From positions 124,001 to 188,000 of the forward strand of contig NZ_FREV01000006.1 of the NCBI RefSeq assembly GCF_900143545.1: a DNA stretch of 64,000 nt. The letters are read 5' to 3'. Positions 28,055 through 37,235 of this stretch are shown here, piece by piece; position 1 is the first letter of the stretch, and each line of letters opens with the position of its first letter. The notes below the pieces were generated by a model, which saw only the letters and a program-made list of their open reading frames with translations, did no database searches and was not told where the DNA came from. Both the position numbers and the translations under genes were made by a program. This DNA is from Loktanella sp. Alg231-35. Lineage in GTDB: Bacteria; Pseudomonadota; Alphaproteobacteria; Rhodobacterales; Rhodobacteraceae.

Positions 28055-29944
28055 ATGAGATATCACGACGTTTATGACAGCTGGAAAGGTGATCCAGAAG
28101 GCTTCTGGATGGAACAGGCCAAGGCCATCGACTGGGTCACGCCTCCGCAGAAGGCGCTGGATGACAGCAACGCCCCTCTTTATCGCTGGTTTACGGATGC
28201 AGAGGTGAACACCTGCTACAATGCTGTTGACCGTCATGTTGAAAATGGACGCGGTGATCAGGCGGCGATCATCTATGACAGCCCTGTCACTGATACCAAA
28301 CGCTCAGTCTCCTACGCTGAATTGCAAACCCGCGTGGCCTCGCTTGCCGGTGCGCTGCGCGCGAAGGGCGTCGAAAAAGGCGACCGGGTGATCATCTATA
28401 TGCCAATGATCCCCGAAGCGCTTGAGGCAATGCTCGCCTGCGCGCGTCTTGGTGCAATCCATTCCGTCGTGTTTGGTGGTTTTGCTGCGAACGAACTGGC
28501 CGTGCGGATCGACGATGCGACCCCCAAGGCCATCATCGCAGGCTCCTGTGGGATCGAGCCGGGGCGCGTTGTCCAATACAAGCCCCTGCTGGACGGGGCG
28601 ATTGAGCTGGCAACGCACAAGCCCGACTTCACCGTGATCTTCCAACGTGAGCAGGAAGTCGCCGCGCTGATCCCCGGCCGCGACTATGACTGGCATGGCT
28701 TTCAGGCAGGCGTCGCACCTGCCGAATGTGTTCCGGTCAAAGGCGACCACCCCGCCTACATCCTTTACACCTCAGGCACGACCGGCGCACCCAAAGGCGT
28801 CGTGCGCCCGACCGCAGGGCATCTTGTCGCGCTGAACTGGACCATGAAGGCCATCTACAACGTCAACCCCGGCGAGGTCTTCTGGGCCGCCTCCGACGTC
28901 GGCTGGGTCGTGGGCCATTCTTATATCTGCTACGCACCGCTTATCCACGGCAACACCACTGTTGTGTTCGAAGGCAAGCCGATCGGCACCCCCGATGCGG
29001 GCACCTTCTGGCGGGTGATCGAAGAACATGACGTCAAATCCTTTTTCACAGCCCCCACGGCCTTTCGCGCCATCAAGCGCGAAGACCCGCAGGGCGAGAT
29101 GATCAAGAATTACGACATCTCGGGCCTGCGCGCGCTTTATCTGGCGGGCGAACGGGCGGACCCCGACACCATCGAATGGGCGCAGCGCGTCATGGGCGTG
29201 CCTGTCTATGATCACTGGTGGCAGACCGAGACAGGCTATACCATTGCAGGCAACCCTGCCGGGATTGAGGCTTTGCCTGTCAAGATCGGTTCGCCGACCG
29301 TGGCAATGCCCGGCTATGATGTGCAGATTTTGGATGAAGCGGGCCATGAGATGAAACCGGGCGAACTTGGCGCCATTGCGGTCAAACTCCCCCTGCCCCC
29401 TGGTACTTTGCCGACGCTGTGGAATGCCGAAGACCGGTTCATCACATCCTACCTCAACACCTTTCCCGGCTATTATGAGACGGGCGACGCAGGCATGATC
29501 GACGAGGATGGCTATCTCTATATCATGGCGCGGACCGATGACGTGATTAACGTCGCTGGCCACAGGCTGTCGACCGGGGCGATGGAAGAAGTTCTCGCCG
29601 GACACCCGGACGTCGGTGAATGCGCAGTGATTGGCGTAACGGATGAATTGAAGGGGCAACTGCCCATGGGGTTCGTCTGCCTGAACAAAGGCTGTGACCG
29701 CAGCCATGAGGAGATCGCCAAAGAGGTCGTCAAATCCGTCCGCGACACCATCGGCCCGGTGGCAGCGTTCAAACTGGTTGCCGTTGTGGACCGACTGCCC
29801 AAGACCCGGTCAGGCAAGATTTTGCGGGCCACAATGGTCAAGATCGCGGACGGGGAAGAATTCAAGATGCCCGCGACAATTGATGATCCTGCGATTTTGG
29901 ATGAGATCAGAGATGCGTTGAAGCCGATGGGGTATGCGGGGTGA
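28055..29944 (+). CDS. prpE: Propionyl-CoA synthetase
   Basis: 629 residues, the PrpE length, with the N-terminal ACAS domain (YHDVYDSWKGDPEGFW). The P-loop YTSGTTGAPKGVVR, the WWQTETGYTIAGNP motif and the C-terminal PKTRSGKILRA are present. The Lys in that last motif is the residue acetylated in acyl-CoA synthetases of this type. It converts propionate to propionyl-CoA. The sirtuin CobB and MeaB encoded 10 kb away fit the same propionate/methylmalonyl route and its control. GGGAGGG precedes the ATG. Confidence 0.92.
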   Translation: MRYHDVYDSWKGDPEGFWMEQAKAIDWVTPPQKALDDSNAPLYRWFTDAEVNTCYNAVDRHVENGRGDQAAIIYDSPVTDTKRSVSYAELQTRVASLAGALRAKGVEKGDRVIIYMPMIPEALEAMLACARLGAIHSVVFGGFAANELAVRIDDATPKAIIAGSCGIEPGRVVQYKPLLDGAIELATHKPDFTVIFQREQEVAALIPGRDYDWHGFQAGVAPAECVPVKGDHPAYILYTSGTTGAPKGVVRPTAGHLVALNWTMKAIYNVNPGEVFWAASDVGWVVGHSYICYAPLIHGNTTVVFEGKPIGTPDAGTFWRVIEEHDVKSFFTAPTAFRAIKREDPQGEMIKNYDISGLRALYLAGERADPDTIEWAQRVMGVPVYDHWWQTETGYTIAGNPAGIEALPVKIGSPTVAMPGYDVQILDEAGHEMKPGELGAIAVKLPLPPGTLPTLWNAEDRFITSYLNTFPGYYETGDAGMIDEDGYLYIMARTDDVINVAGHRLSTGAMEEVLAGHPDVGECAVIGVTDELKGQLPMGFVCLNKGCDRSHEEIAKEVVKSVRDTIGPVAAFKLVAVVDRLPKTRSGKILRATMVKIADGEEFKMPATIDDPAILDEIRDALKPMGYAG

Positions 29945-29981
29945 TAGGCTTATCAAAGAGTGAGGCAGGTGATTGTGAATT

Positions 29982-30422
29982 ATGGCAAATGAAAGACTCT
30001 CGAATCCTCAGGATGCACTCTATTTTCAATCACTGGGCTTAGCAGTGGTCGCGTTCGCCAGGCTTGAGTGGATGGTCGTCTGGTGCAGCGAGAAACTGTC
30101 GCCTGGTTACATCAAGACAATCAAGTCGAAGAAGAAGACAGCTGGTAGGGTAGCTAAAGATGCTAGATGCATCTTTGAGCAGGCAGAGCCTAGCGTGCTT
30201 AGACATGCCTTGTTGAAAGGCGGCGACGAATTTTCCGCGTTAGTAATACGACGAAACCACCTGTTGCACGCCAACCCCGCCACCACCGAAGATGGTGATC
30301 AAAGACTCATCGATAGCGGAAAGCCGTGGCAGCCAAGCGACGTAGATGCTTTTGCAGACGAATGCACCATATTAGGGCATCAGTTCAATCGAATCTTCTA
30401 CGAGCACTTAAATCAGTGTTAG
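29982..30422 (+). CDS. HEPN-like small protein, function unknown
   Basis: 146 residues, mostly helical by composition. Near residue 90 it has RRNHLLHANP, an R-x4-H arrangement like the RNase motif of HEPN toxins and nucleases, followed by a final helix with H in GHQFNRIF. I do not recognise a named family. The gene is AT-richer than its neighbours and uses codons they avoid. It lies alone between prpE and nadK with 37 bp on one side, which looks like an insertion. A ribonuclease role is possible but unproven. Confidence 0.55.
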   Translation: MANERLSNPQDALYFQSLGLAVVAFARLEWMVVWCSEKLSPGYIKTIKSKKKTAGRVAKDARCIFEQAEPSVLRHALLKGGDEFSALVIRRNHLLHANPATTEDGDQRLIDSGKPWQPSDVDAFADECTILGHQFNRIFYEHLNQC

Positions 30423-30454
30423 CCGAAAGGTAGGGCAGCAGCCAATTGCCACCT

Positions 30455-31219
30455 TCAAGCAAACTGCTCTCTGATCAGCCGCTCCTCCAACCCATGTCCG
30501 GGATCAAACAGGATCCGGTGCCGCACCGCAGGCTCTGAGTGTATTTCCACACTTACCACATCGCGCACCGATTTCCCGTCAGCATCTGCCATCACCGGCC
30601 GTTTGCCCGGATCAATCACATCGAAGCGCACGACAGCTTTTTTCGGCAGCAACGCCCCACGCCAGCGTCGGGGGCGGAAGGCGGACATGGCCGTCAGCGC
30701 CAAAACGTCAGAACCAATCGGCAGGATCGGCCCGTGGGCCGAATAGTTATAGGCCGTCGAACCGGCAGGCGTGGCCACCAGCGCGCCATCGCACACCAGC
30801 TCATTCATCCGTAGCCGTCCGTCCACCGTGATCCGCAGCTTGGCGGCCTGTGGACCGGCGCGTAGCAAGCTGACTTCATTGATGGCCAAGGCCTCGTGCA
30901 TTGCGCCATCCACACAAAGGGCGGTCATGGCAAGTGGATTGATCACCTCTTCTTCGGCCTCATCCAGCCGGACCTGCAAATCATCGGCATGGTATTCGTT
31001 CATCAGAAAGCCGACGGTGCCCCGGTTCATTCCGTAAACCGGCACATCCAGCCCTTGGGTCGCGTGCAGCGTCTGCAACATGAAGCCATCGCCGCCCAAG
31101 GCCACAATCACATCCGCCTCCGGCTGGGGCACATCGCCATGCTTTGCGGCCAAGGCCTGCAAGGCCGACTGCGCAAGGGGCACAGGGCTGGCGACAAAGG
31201 CGATCTTGGGGCGCGGCAT
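30455..31219 (-). CDS. nadK: NAD kinase
   Basis: 254 residues from MPRPKIAF. The conserved GGDGFMLQTLH motif lies near residue 44. NEVSLLRAGPQAA and TPAGSTAYNYSAHGPI complete the NAD kinase pattern. It phosphorylates NAD to NADP in the cytosol. The 28-residue upstream extension is not family-like and is left out. Its 3' end converges with the HEPN-like gene. Confidence 0.94.
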   Translation of the reverse strand: MPRPKIAFVASPVPLAQSALQALAAKHGDVPQPEADVIVALGGDGFMLQTLHATQGLDVPVYGMNRGTVGFLMNEYHADDLQVRLDEAEEEVINPLAMTALCVDGAMHEALAINEVSLLRAGPQAAKLRITVDGRLRMNELVCDGALVATPAGSTAYNYSAHGPILPIGSDVLALTAMSAFRPRRWRGALLPKKAVVRFDVIDPGKRPVMADADGKSVRDVVSVEIHSEPAVRHRILFDPGHGLEERLIREQFA

Positions 31220-31404
31220 GGCAAAAAACCTTTCAGTTCCGATAAGTTGTGCGGGCATCACACACGAAACGCAAGGTGCCGATACGAAACGCATATGACG
31301 CACTCATAAAGATCATGGTCGTTTTGCAGCTTTAGGACAGGGGTTTCCTCGGCTATGAGGGCGCAACGACACAACATAATTGCTTGCCTGAAGGGGATGC
31401 ACCC

Positions 31405-32700
31405 ATGAACGCCACAGTCCGCGACGACGGCTTTTTCACCGAAACACTTGAGACCCGCGATCCCGCGATCCACGCCGCAATGCAGGCAGAGCTTAAGCGC
31501 CAGCGCAAAGAGATCGAGCTGATTGCCTCTGAAAACATCGTTTCTGCCGCCGTCATGGAAGCGCAGGGCGGCGTCATGACGAACAAATACGCCGAAGGGT
31601 ATCCCGGTCGCCGCTACTATGGCGGATGTGAGCATGTGGACGTGGCCGAGAACCTCGCCATTGAGCGCGCCAAGCAGCTATTCAATTGTGAGTTTGCGAA
31701 TGTGCAGGCCAATTCCGGCTCGCAAGCCAACCAAGGTGTGTTTCAGGCGCTTCTCCAACCCGGTGACACTATCCTTGGTATGTCGCTGGACGCGGGCGGC
31801 CACCTGACCCACGGGGCCAAGCCGAACCAGTCCGGCAAATGGTTCAACGCCGTCCAATACGGTGTACGCCAGCAGGACAGCATGTTGGACTATGACGAGG
31901 TCCAGCGCCTTGCGACCGAACATCAGCCCAAGATGATCATCGCCGGTGGCTCTGCCATCCCGCGCATCATCGACTTCGCCAAAATGCGCGAAATCGCAGA
32001 TAGTGTCGGCGCGTATCTGATGGTCGATATGGCCCACTTTGCGGGCCTCGTGGCCTGCGGCCTCTACCCGTCCCCCTTTCCACATGCGCATGTTGCCACA
32101 ACAACAACACATAAAACTCTGCGCGGGCCGCGTGGCGGCATGATCGTTACCAATGACGAAACCATCGCCAAGAAATGCAATTCCGCCATCTTCCCCGGCA
32201 TTCAAGGCGGTCCCCTGATGCACGTTATTGCAGGTAAAGCTGTGGCCTTTGGCGAAGCGCTGCGCCCTGAATTCAAAACCTATCAGGAACAGGTTGTGAA
32301 GAACGCGCAAGCGCTGGCCGATCAGCTTATGAAGGGTGGCCTTGATATCGTCACAGGCGGCACGGACACGCACGTCATGCTGGTGGACCTGCGCCCCAAG
32401 GGAGTGAAAGGCAATGCCACCGAAAAGGCCTTGGGCCGCGCCCATATCACTTGCAACAAGAACGGCATCCCGTTTGATCCTGAAAAGCCTATGGTCACAT
32501 CCGGCATCCGCCTAGGTTCGCCTGCGGGCACGACGCGTGGCTTTGGCGAGGTCGAGTTCCGCCAGATCGCCGATTGGATTGTGGAAGTGACCGAAGGGCT
32601 GGCCGCAAACGGTGAAGACAACAACGGTGCCGTTGAGGCAAAGGTGAAAGCCGAGGTCGAAGCGCTCTGCGACCGTTTCCCAATCTACCCAACGCTCTGA
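31405..32700 (+). CDS. glyA: Serine hydroxymethyltransferase
   Basis: 431 residues from [11 protein letters not shown], with AAGGGG 8 nt upstream. The family marks are present: [25 protein letters not shown], and the PLP-lysine segment [14 protein letters not shown] near residue 235. It makes glycine and methylene-tetrahydrofolate from serine. Divergent from nadK; I see no glycine riboswitch in the leader. Confidence 0.96.
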   Translation: MNATVRDDGFFTETLETRDPAIHAAMQAELKRQRKEIELIASENIVSAAVMEAQGGVMTNKYAEGYPGRRYYGGCEHVDVAENLAIERAKQLFNCEFANVQANSGSQANQGVFQALLQPGDTILGMSLDAGGHLTHGAKPNQSGKWFNAVQYGVRQQDSMLDYDEVQRLATEHQPKMIIAGGSAIPRIIDFAKMREIADSVGAYLMVDMAHFAGLVACGLYPSPFPHAHVATTTTHKTLRGPRGGMIVTNDETIAKKCNSAIFPGIQGGPLMHVIAGKAVAFGEALRPEFKTYQEQVVKNAQALADQLMKGGLDIVTGGTDTHVMLVDLRPKGVKGNATEKALGRAHITCNKNGIPFDPEKPMVTSGIRLGSPAGTTRGFGEVEFRQIADWIVEVTEGLAANGEDNNGAVEAKVKAEVEALCDRFPIYPTL

Positions 32701-32743
32701 AAAAACCCGCAGCGCGGGGGCTGATCACACAAACCCGCGCTGC
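32701..32743 (-). terminator. Terminator on the minus strand at the end of the 32725-33093 gene
   Basis: GCAGCGCGGG and CCCGCGCTGC form a 10-bp stem that includes the last codons of the minus-strand gene. On that strand it is followed by GGGTTTTTT. Placement and T tract support a rho-independent terminator, which may also slow transcripts from glyA. Confidence 0.6.
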
Positions 32744-33093
32744 ACCAGCACAAACAACACGACTGCCCCGGTCACAAGCAAGGCAAAGGCAATCGATGCG
32801 ATCATATTGAGCGCCGCCGTCCGCCGCTGTGCGCCCAGATCAATCCCGCTCAAAAAACCAAGCACCCGACGATGCGCCTGTTTGGCCCGCGCCATATCGA
32901 CCGTGCGGGCCAGTTTAGGGTTCTGAGCCAAGGCCGCGGCCTGCGCCAGATAACTGGCATCACTGCGCACCCGGCGGGGCAGCAGGCGGCCCGCCTTAGC
33001 GATCTGCGCCATTAGCGACGGGCCACGCACCCGCAGCTTGCCCTCCATCGCCGCGCGCACCTCGTCCACCATCTGTTGCAATGTCATCGCCAT
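32725..33093 (-). CDS. Small membrane-anchored protein, function unknown
   Basis: 122 residues. A basic, helical N-terminal part (MVDEVRAAMEGKLRVRG, then a stretch of Ala and Arg) is followed by one C-terminal membrane segment (MIASIAFALLVTGAVVLFVLV). I recognise no named domain. The basic part would face the cytoplasm with a tail anchor. Two in-frame ATGs (33093 and 33087) are possible starts and neither has a strong ribosome binding site. It converges with glyA. Confidence 0.65.
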   Translation of the reverse strand: MAMTLQQMVDEVRAAMEGKLRVRGPSLMAQIAKAGRLLPRRVRSDASYLAQAAALAQNPKLARTVDMARAKQAHRRVLGFLSGIDLGAQRRTAALNMIASIAFALLVTGAVVLFVLVQRGFV

Positions 33094-33170
33094 GTTGACC
33101 CGGTAATTGCTCGCGGCGATTTGCTCAATCCCTCTGGTCCCTGCTCGCGCGGAAGGCTACCAGTAGATGC

Positions 33171-33908
33171 ATGTTGAACACGGTACGATATGACGGGCCG
33201 GGCGATGTGCCCTTGGTGATTGCGCATGGGCTGTTTGGGTCGGCGCGGAACTGGGGGGTGATCGCCAAGCGGCTCTCGGCCACGCGGCCTGTGATCGCGG
33301 TGGATATGCGTAACCATGGCGAAAGCCCTTGGTCCGAGAGCCACAGCTACCCCGACCTTGCCCAGGACCTTGCGGATGTGATCGACGGTCAAGCCGACGT
33401 GCTGGGGCATTCCATGGGGGGGAAGGCCGCGATGGTGCTGGCCTTGCAAAACCCCGCGTTGGTGCGCCGCCTGATCGTCGCCGACATCGCCCCTGTCGCC
33501 TATGGCCACACACAGATCGGCCCGATTGAAGCGATGCGACAGGTGGACCTGCAATCGATCAACAACCGTGCCGAGGCCAAGGTGCAACTGACAGGTCTTG
33601 AACCGGGTGTGGATGACTTTCTACTGCAAAGCCTTGATCTGAAAGAGAAACGCTGGAAATTGAACCTTGACGTGCTGAGTGCGGAGATGGACAAGATCAT
33701 CGGCTTTCCCGATGTGACGGGCCGTTTCGACGGACCGACGCTGTTTTTATCGGGGGCGAACTCTGACTATGTGCAGCGGGACGCGCGGCCCGCAATCAAA
33801 GACCTGCTCCCGAGCGCCAAATTCGCGAAAATCCCCGGAGCCGGGCACTGGCTGCATGCAGAGAAACCGCGAGAGTTCGAGGCGGCGGTGGCGACTTTCC
33901 TGAGTTAA
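33171..33908 (+). CDS. Alpha/beta hydrolase (YbfF-like esterase)
   Basis: 245 residues with the alpha/beta hydrolase fold: oxyanion segment VIAHGLFGSARNWG, nucleophile elbow GHSMGGKAAM near residue 80, and the catalytic His in GAGHWLHAEKP near the C-terminus. This group includes small-acyl and acyl-CoA esterases of the YbfF type. The substrate is not known. It stands alone, divergent from the small membrane protein gene. Confidence 0.88.
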   Translation: MLNTVRYDGPGDVPLVIAHGLFGSARNWGVIAKRLSATRPVIAVDMRNHGESPWSESHSYPDLAQDLADVIDGQADVLGHSMGGKAAMVLALQNPALVRRLIVADIAPVAYGHTQIGPIEAMRQVDLQSINNRAEAKVQLTGLEPGVDDFLLQSLDLKEKRWKLNLDVLSAEMDKIIGFPDVTGRFDGPTLFLSGANSDYVQRDARPAIKDLLPSAKFAKIPGAGHWLHAEKPREFEAAVATFLS

Positions 33909-33980
33909 AGCGCAACTATCTTGCCCGGATCAACGCGGGCGGCTAGGCTAAGCAAAACAGTCTGAACAAAGAGGTTCTCC

Positions 33981-34094
33981 ATGCTCCGTATCGCCCTAGT
34001 CCTCACCGTCCTTGGCCTGTCCGCCTGCGAAACCGTGCAAGGGGTTGGCCGGGATATCACAAATGCTGGGCAAGCGGTAGAGAATGCGCTGTAG
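33981..34094 (+). CDS. Entericidin-like small lipoprotein
   Basis: A 37-residue peptide: a hydrophobic signal (MLRIALVLTVLGL) with a lipobox LSAC, then ETVQGVGRDITNAGQAVENAL. This is the entericidin A/B form, a lipid-anchored peptide tied in enterobacteria to stationary-phase lysis control. AGAGGTTCTCC precedes the ATG. The gene is short and easily missed. Its stop codon runs straight into a half copy of the GTAGGGTGGG-type repeat discussed in the findings. Confidence 0.8.
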   Translation: MLRIALVLTVLGLSACETVQGVGRDITNAGQAVENAL

Positions 34095-34119
34095 GGTGGG
34101 TGCAGCCACGCAGAGGTGC

Positions 34120-34656
34120 CTAACTGTCTGGAAGCTGCTCGACTAAGCACTTAATTGCTGGGATCGTTTCATCAATGTATCCCAGTGCCTCATTTGGGCT
34201 TGGAAACACATCGGTTCGATGAGCGCAAAGATTTCTTCGATGCAGCAAGCCGTGAAGAGTCTTCATATCGGACTTGCTGATAACCTTTGCGGCTTTAAGC
34301 GCCTCGATTATTGCGTAGTCACCGCGTTCATCCGATAGACTTGTTTTGTCGGTAAAAATCCACTTGTCCCGCACTAGCTTGATTGAGACAATATGCTGGA
34401 CGGAGATATCTAACAACAAATCCGCCAACGCCGTCCATGCCAAAACAAACGCCGCTTGGTTCAACCCAGCCTCGACACACCTGACGGCCTGCTTCAATGC
34501 ATCAGCTTGAGAAAACGATAGCTCTGATACTTTTCTGAGCGACTCGTGAGCATTGTACACGCGTGATGCAATCGCTTCCTCTGAGCCACCAAGTATTTTA
34601 GAAACCTCTGCCTCAAATGCTTCGAGCTTTGAAAGCCACTCAGCAACCTCAGTCAT
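34120..34656 (-). CDS. HEPN-like protein, partner of the DUF5343 gene
   Basis: 178 residues, almost all helical. A segment from about 50 to 85 (DALKQAVRCVEAGLNQAAFVLAWTALADLLL, its ends) matches the N-terminal helices of HEPN proteins. LLHRRNLCAHRTDVFPS near residue 145 has the R-N-x3-H (Rx4H) catalytic pattern of HEPN ribonucleases. The ATG overlaps the stop of the DUF5343 gene (ATGA). The pair is AT-richer than the flanking genes. An RNase effector is the inferred role, with the DUF5343 protein as partner. Confidence 0.6.
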   Translation of the reverse strand: MTEVAEWLSKLEAFEAEVSKILGGSEEAIASRVYNAHESLRKVSELSFSQADALKQAVRCVEAGLNQAAFVLAWTALADLLLDISVQHIVSIKLVRDKWIFTDKTSLSDERGDYAIIEALKAAKVISKSDMKTLHGLLHRRNLCAHRTDVFPSPNEALGYIDETIPAIKCLVEQLPDS

Positions 34657-35285
34657 ATTAGTCCGTGTTTTTTCATGGCTGCAAAGAACTTGTCATAAAC
34701 CTCACCGGAAGCGTCTGACGGTAGTTGCAGCTGAATGTTTAGATTGACCGCGCTGCGCCCAGGCAAAGCCGGGATGGGTGGCTTAGATTTCGTTTCAAGA
34801 TCACCCTTGGTTTTGTCACTTGCTTTATCTGCCTGTGCTTCATCGGTGAAGTTTTGTTCGTCCGATTGATCTTCAAATTTCGAAAGGTCCCTTACTGCAA
34901 TGAACGCATTCACCATCCGGCTGATACTCTCCGCATCTGCATCAGAGTTACCGCGGAAAAAGTTCGCGAGTGCTTCTTCGTCTCTCAAATGAGCATCTGG
35001 ATAGAAATCGAATACGTCTGCGTAGCCTTGCGTAAGGCCGTCGGCCAGCGCTTTACCCATATCAGTTCGGAGTTTGCCCCATAGCTCGGTTGGACCTCCT
35101 CCACGCTTTGCTTCGACCAAGCCAATAAACTTAATCGCCGCCAAAAAATTCAATTCGTATGAACTCTTGTAACCCAGCTTCTTAATATAGGCTAAATCAA
35201 CGGAAGACGGCCTACCGACACCACCAAGTGTTTTTAGGAATTCTTGATATTTCTCGACTACATATATTTGAGGATAACTTGACAT
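34653..35285 (-). CDS. DUF5343 domain protein
   Basis: 210 residues from MSSYPQIYV. The N-terminal 90 residues follow the DUF5343 pattern, a helical, winged-helix-like domain with LKTLGG..., YIKKLGYKSSYELNFLAAIKFIGLV and the closing helix. A charged linker (residues 120-170) leads to a conserved-looking C-terminal tail, NIQLQLPSDASGEVYDKFFAAMKKH. DUF5343 proteins are commonly found with defence-like and HEPN genes. It is first in a two-gene unit with the HEPN-like gene, between the entericidin gene and lepA. Confidence 0.65.
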   Translation of the reverse strand: MSSYPQIYVVEKYQEFLKTLGGVGRPSSVDLAYIKKLGYKSSYELNFLAAIKFIGLVEAKRGGGPTELWGKLRTDMGKALADGLTQGYADVFDFYPDAHLRDEEALANFFRGNSDADAESISRMVNAFIAVRDLSKFEDQSDEQNFTDEAQADKASDKTKGDLETKSKPPIPALPGRSAVNLNIQLQLPSDASGEVYDKFFAAMKKHGLI

Positions 35286-35347
35286 GACCCATCTCCCAAA
35301 TTCGGCAACATACACTACCGCAGGTTGCGTCAGGTTACAACATGTAG

Positions 35348-37147
35348 TTACCCATCCATCTTCAACGCCGAAATAAACGCCTCTTGCGGGATATCCACCT
35401 TACCGAATTGTCTCATCTTTTTCTTACCCGCCTTCTGCTTATCCAGCAGCTTGCGTTTCCGCGTGGCGTCGCCGCCATAGCATTTGGCCGTCACGTCTTT
35501 GCGCAGTGCTGATAGCGTCTCGCGGGCGATGACTTTGCCGCCAATCGCCGCTTGGATCGGGATTTTGAACATGTGGCGGGGAATCAGGTCTTTGAGCTTT
35601 TCGACCATCGCACGCCCGCGCATTTCTGCCCGGTCGCGGTGCACCATCATCGACAGCGCATCAACTGGTTCGTCGTTTACCAGCACAGACATTTTCACCA
35701 GATTGTCCTGTTGATAGCCCGTCATCTGATAGTCGAAACTCGCATAGCCCTTGGTCACCGATTTCAGGCGGTCGTAGAAATCGAACACCACCTCGTTCAG
35801 AGGCAGGTCATAGACAACCATGGCCCGCGAGCCCGCATAGGTCAGGTCCTGTTGCACGCCGCGCCGATCCTGACACAGCTTCAGCACATCGCCGAGGTAT
35901 TCATCTGGCACAAGGATCGTCGCCTTGATCCGCGGTTCCTCTAGGTGGTCCACATGGGTCATATCGGGCATGTCGGCGGGGTTGTGCAGCTCGATCATTT
36001 CGCCATCGCGCATATAGACGTGGTAAACGACCGAGGGCGCGGTCGTGATCAGTTCGATGTTATATTCGCGTTCAATCCGGTCGCGGATCACCTCAAGGTG
36101 CAGCAACCCGAGGAAGCCGCAGCGGAACCCAAAGCCCAGCGCCGCTGACGTTTCCATTTCGTTACTGAAGGACGCGTCGTTCAGCGCGAGTTTCTCAATC
36201 GCGTCGCGCAAGTCTTCGAATTCGGAACTGTCTACGGGGAACAGCCCGCAGAAGACCACCGGTTGCGCGGGCTTAAAGCCGGGCAATGCGACCTCGGTCC
36301 CCTTACGCTCTGACGTGATCGTGTCGCCAACCCGCGTGTCGCGCACCTGCTTGATCGATGCGGTGATGAACCCGATCTCGCCCGGTCCCAGTTCGGTGAC
36401 GTCCTGCATTTGCGGCCGGAACACGCCGATCTTGTCGATCCCATGGATCGTACCGTTGGACATGAATTTGACGCGGTCGTTTTTCTTCATGGTGCCATCA
36501 ATGATCCGCACCAGAACGATGACACCGAGGTAGCTGTCGTACCAGCTATCGACCAGCATCGCCTTCAGCGGTGCGGCGCGGTCGCCCTTGGGTGCTGGCA
36601 GCAGGTTGACGATAGCCTCAAGTGTTTCTTTGATGCCGATGCCTGTTTTGGCTGACACTTGGATCGCCCCTGATGCGTCGATCCCGATGACGTCTTCGAT
36701 CTGTTCGGCGACCCTGTCACATTCTGCGGCGGGCAGGTCAATCTTGTTCAGCACAGGCACGATTTCATGATCGGCATCAATGGCTTGGTAGACATTGGCG
36801 AGCGTTTGCGCTTCGACCCCTTGGGTGCTGTCAACGACCAACAAGGACCCTTCGACGGCGCGCATCGACCGACTAACTTCATAGGCGAAATCGACGTGGC
36901 CGGGAGTGTCGATCAGGTTGAGGACATAATCCTCACCATTATCGGCTTTGTAGTCGATCCGCACCGTGTTGGCCTTGATCGTGATCCCGCGCTCACGCTC
37001 AATATCCATACTGTCAAGAAGCTGCGCCTTCATATCGCGATCAGCCACCGTGTTGGTGGACTGGATCAAGCGGTCAGCAAGCGTCGATTTGCCGTGGTCG
37101 ATATGGGCCACGATGGAGAAATTACGGATGTGCGATAGGTCTGTCAT
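35348..37147 (-). CDS. lepA: Elongation factor 4 (LepA), back-translocating ribosomal GTPase
   Basis: 599 residues from MTDLSHIRN, the normal LepA length. The GTPase P-loop [17 protein letters not shown] and NKIDLP are present, and the C-terminal LepA domain ends with [16 protein letters not shown]. LepA binds stalled ribosomes and acts in translation under stress. The 38-residue upstream extension is rejected, since family members begin at this Met. The gene is flanked on both sides by AT-richer accessory genes. Confidence 0.97.
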   Translation of the reverse strand: MTDLSHIRNFSIVAHIDHGKSTLADRLIQSTNTVADRDMKAQLLDSMDIERERGITIKANTVRIDYKADNGEDYVLNLIDTPGHVDFAYEVSRSMRAVEGSLLVVDSTQGVEAQTLANVYQAIDADHEIVPVLNKIDLPAAECDRVAEQIEDVIGIDASGAIQVSAKTGIGIKETLEAIVNLLPAPKGDRAAPLKAMLVDSWYDSYLGVIVLVRIIDGTMKKNDRVKFMSNGTIHGIDKIGVFRPQMQDVTELGPGEIGFITASIKQVRDTRVGDTITSERKGTEVALPGFKPAQPVVFCGLFPVDSSEFEDLRDAIEKLALNDASFSNEMETSAALGFGFRCGFLGLLHLEVIRDRIEREYNIELITTAPSVVYHVYMRDGEMIELHNPADMPDMTHVDHLEEPRIKATILVPDEYLGDVLKLCQDRRGVQQDLTYAGSRAMVVYDLPLNEVVFDFYDRLKSVTKGYASFDYQMTGYQQDNLVKMSVLVNDEPVDALSMMVHRDRAEMRGRAMVEKLKDLIPRHMFKIPIQAAIGGKVIARETLSALRKDVTAKCYGGDATRKRKLLDKQKAGKKKMRQFGKVDIPQEAFISALKMDG

Positions 37148-37235
37148 GGCAGGGATATCGTGGGTTTTTGCGGGGCGGTCAAGCGGGGATGAAAATACGC
37201 TCCAAACCGCAGCTTGCCGTCCGGTTTTGCAAACC

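Noticed and set aside
31220-31404. Possible glycine riboswitch upstream of glyA
   Set aside because: I cannot find the paired aptamer layout; only unstructured AT-rich sequence is present.
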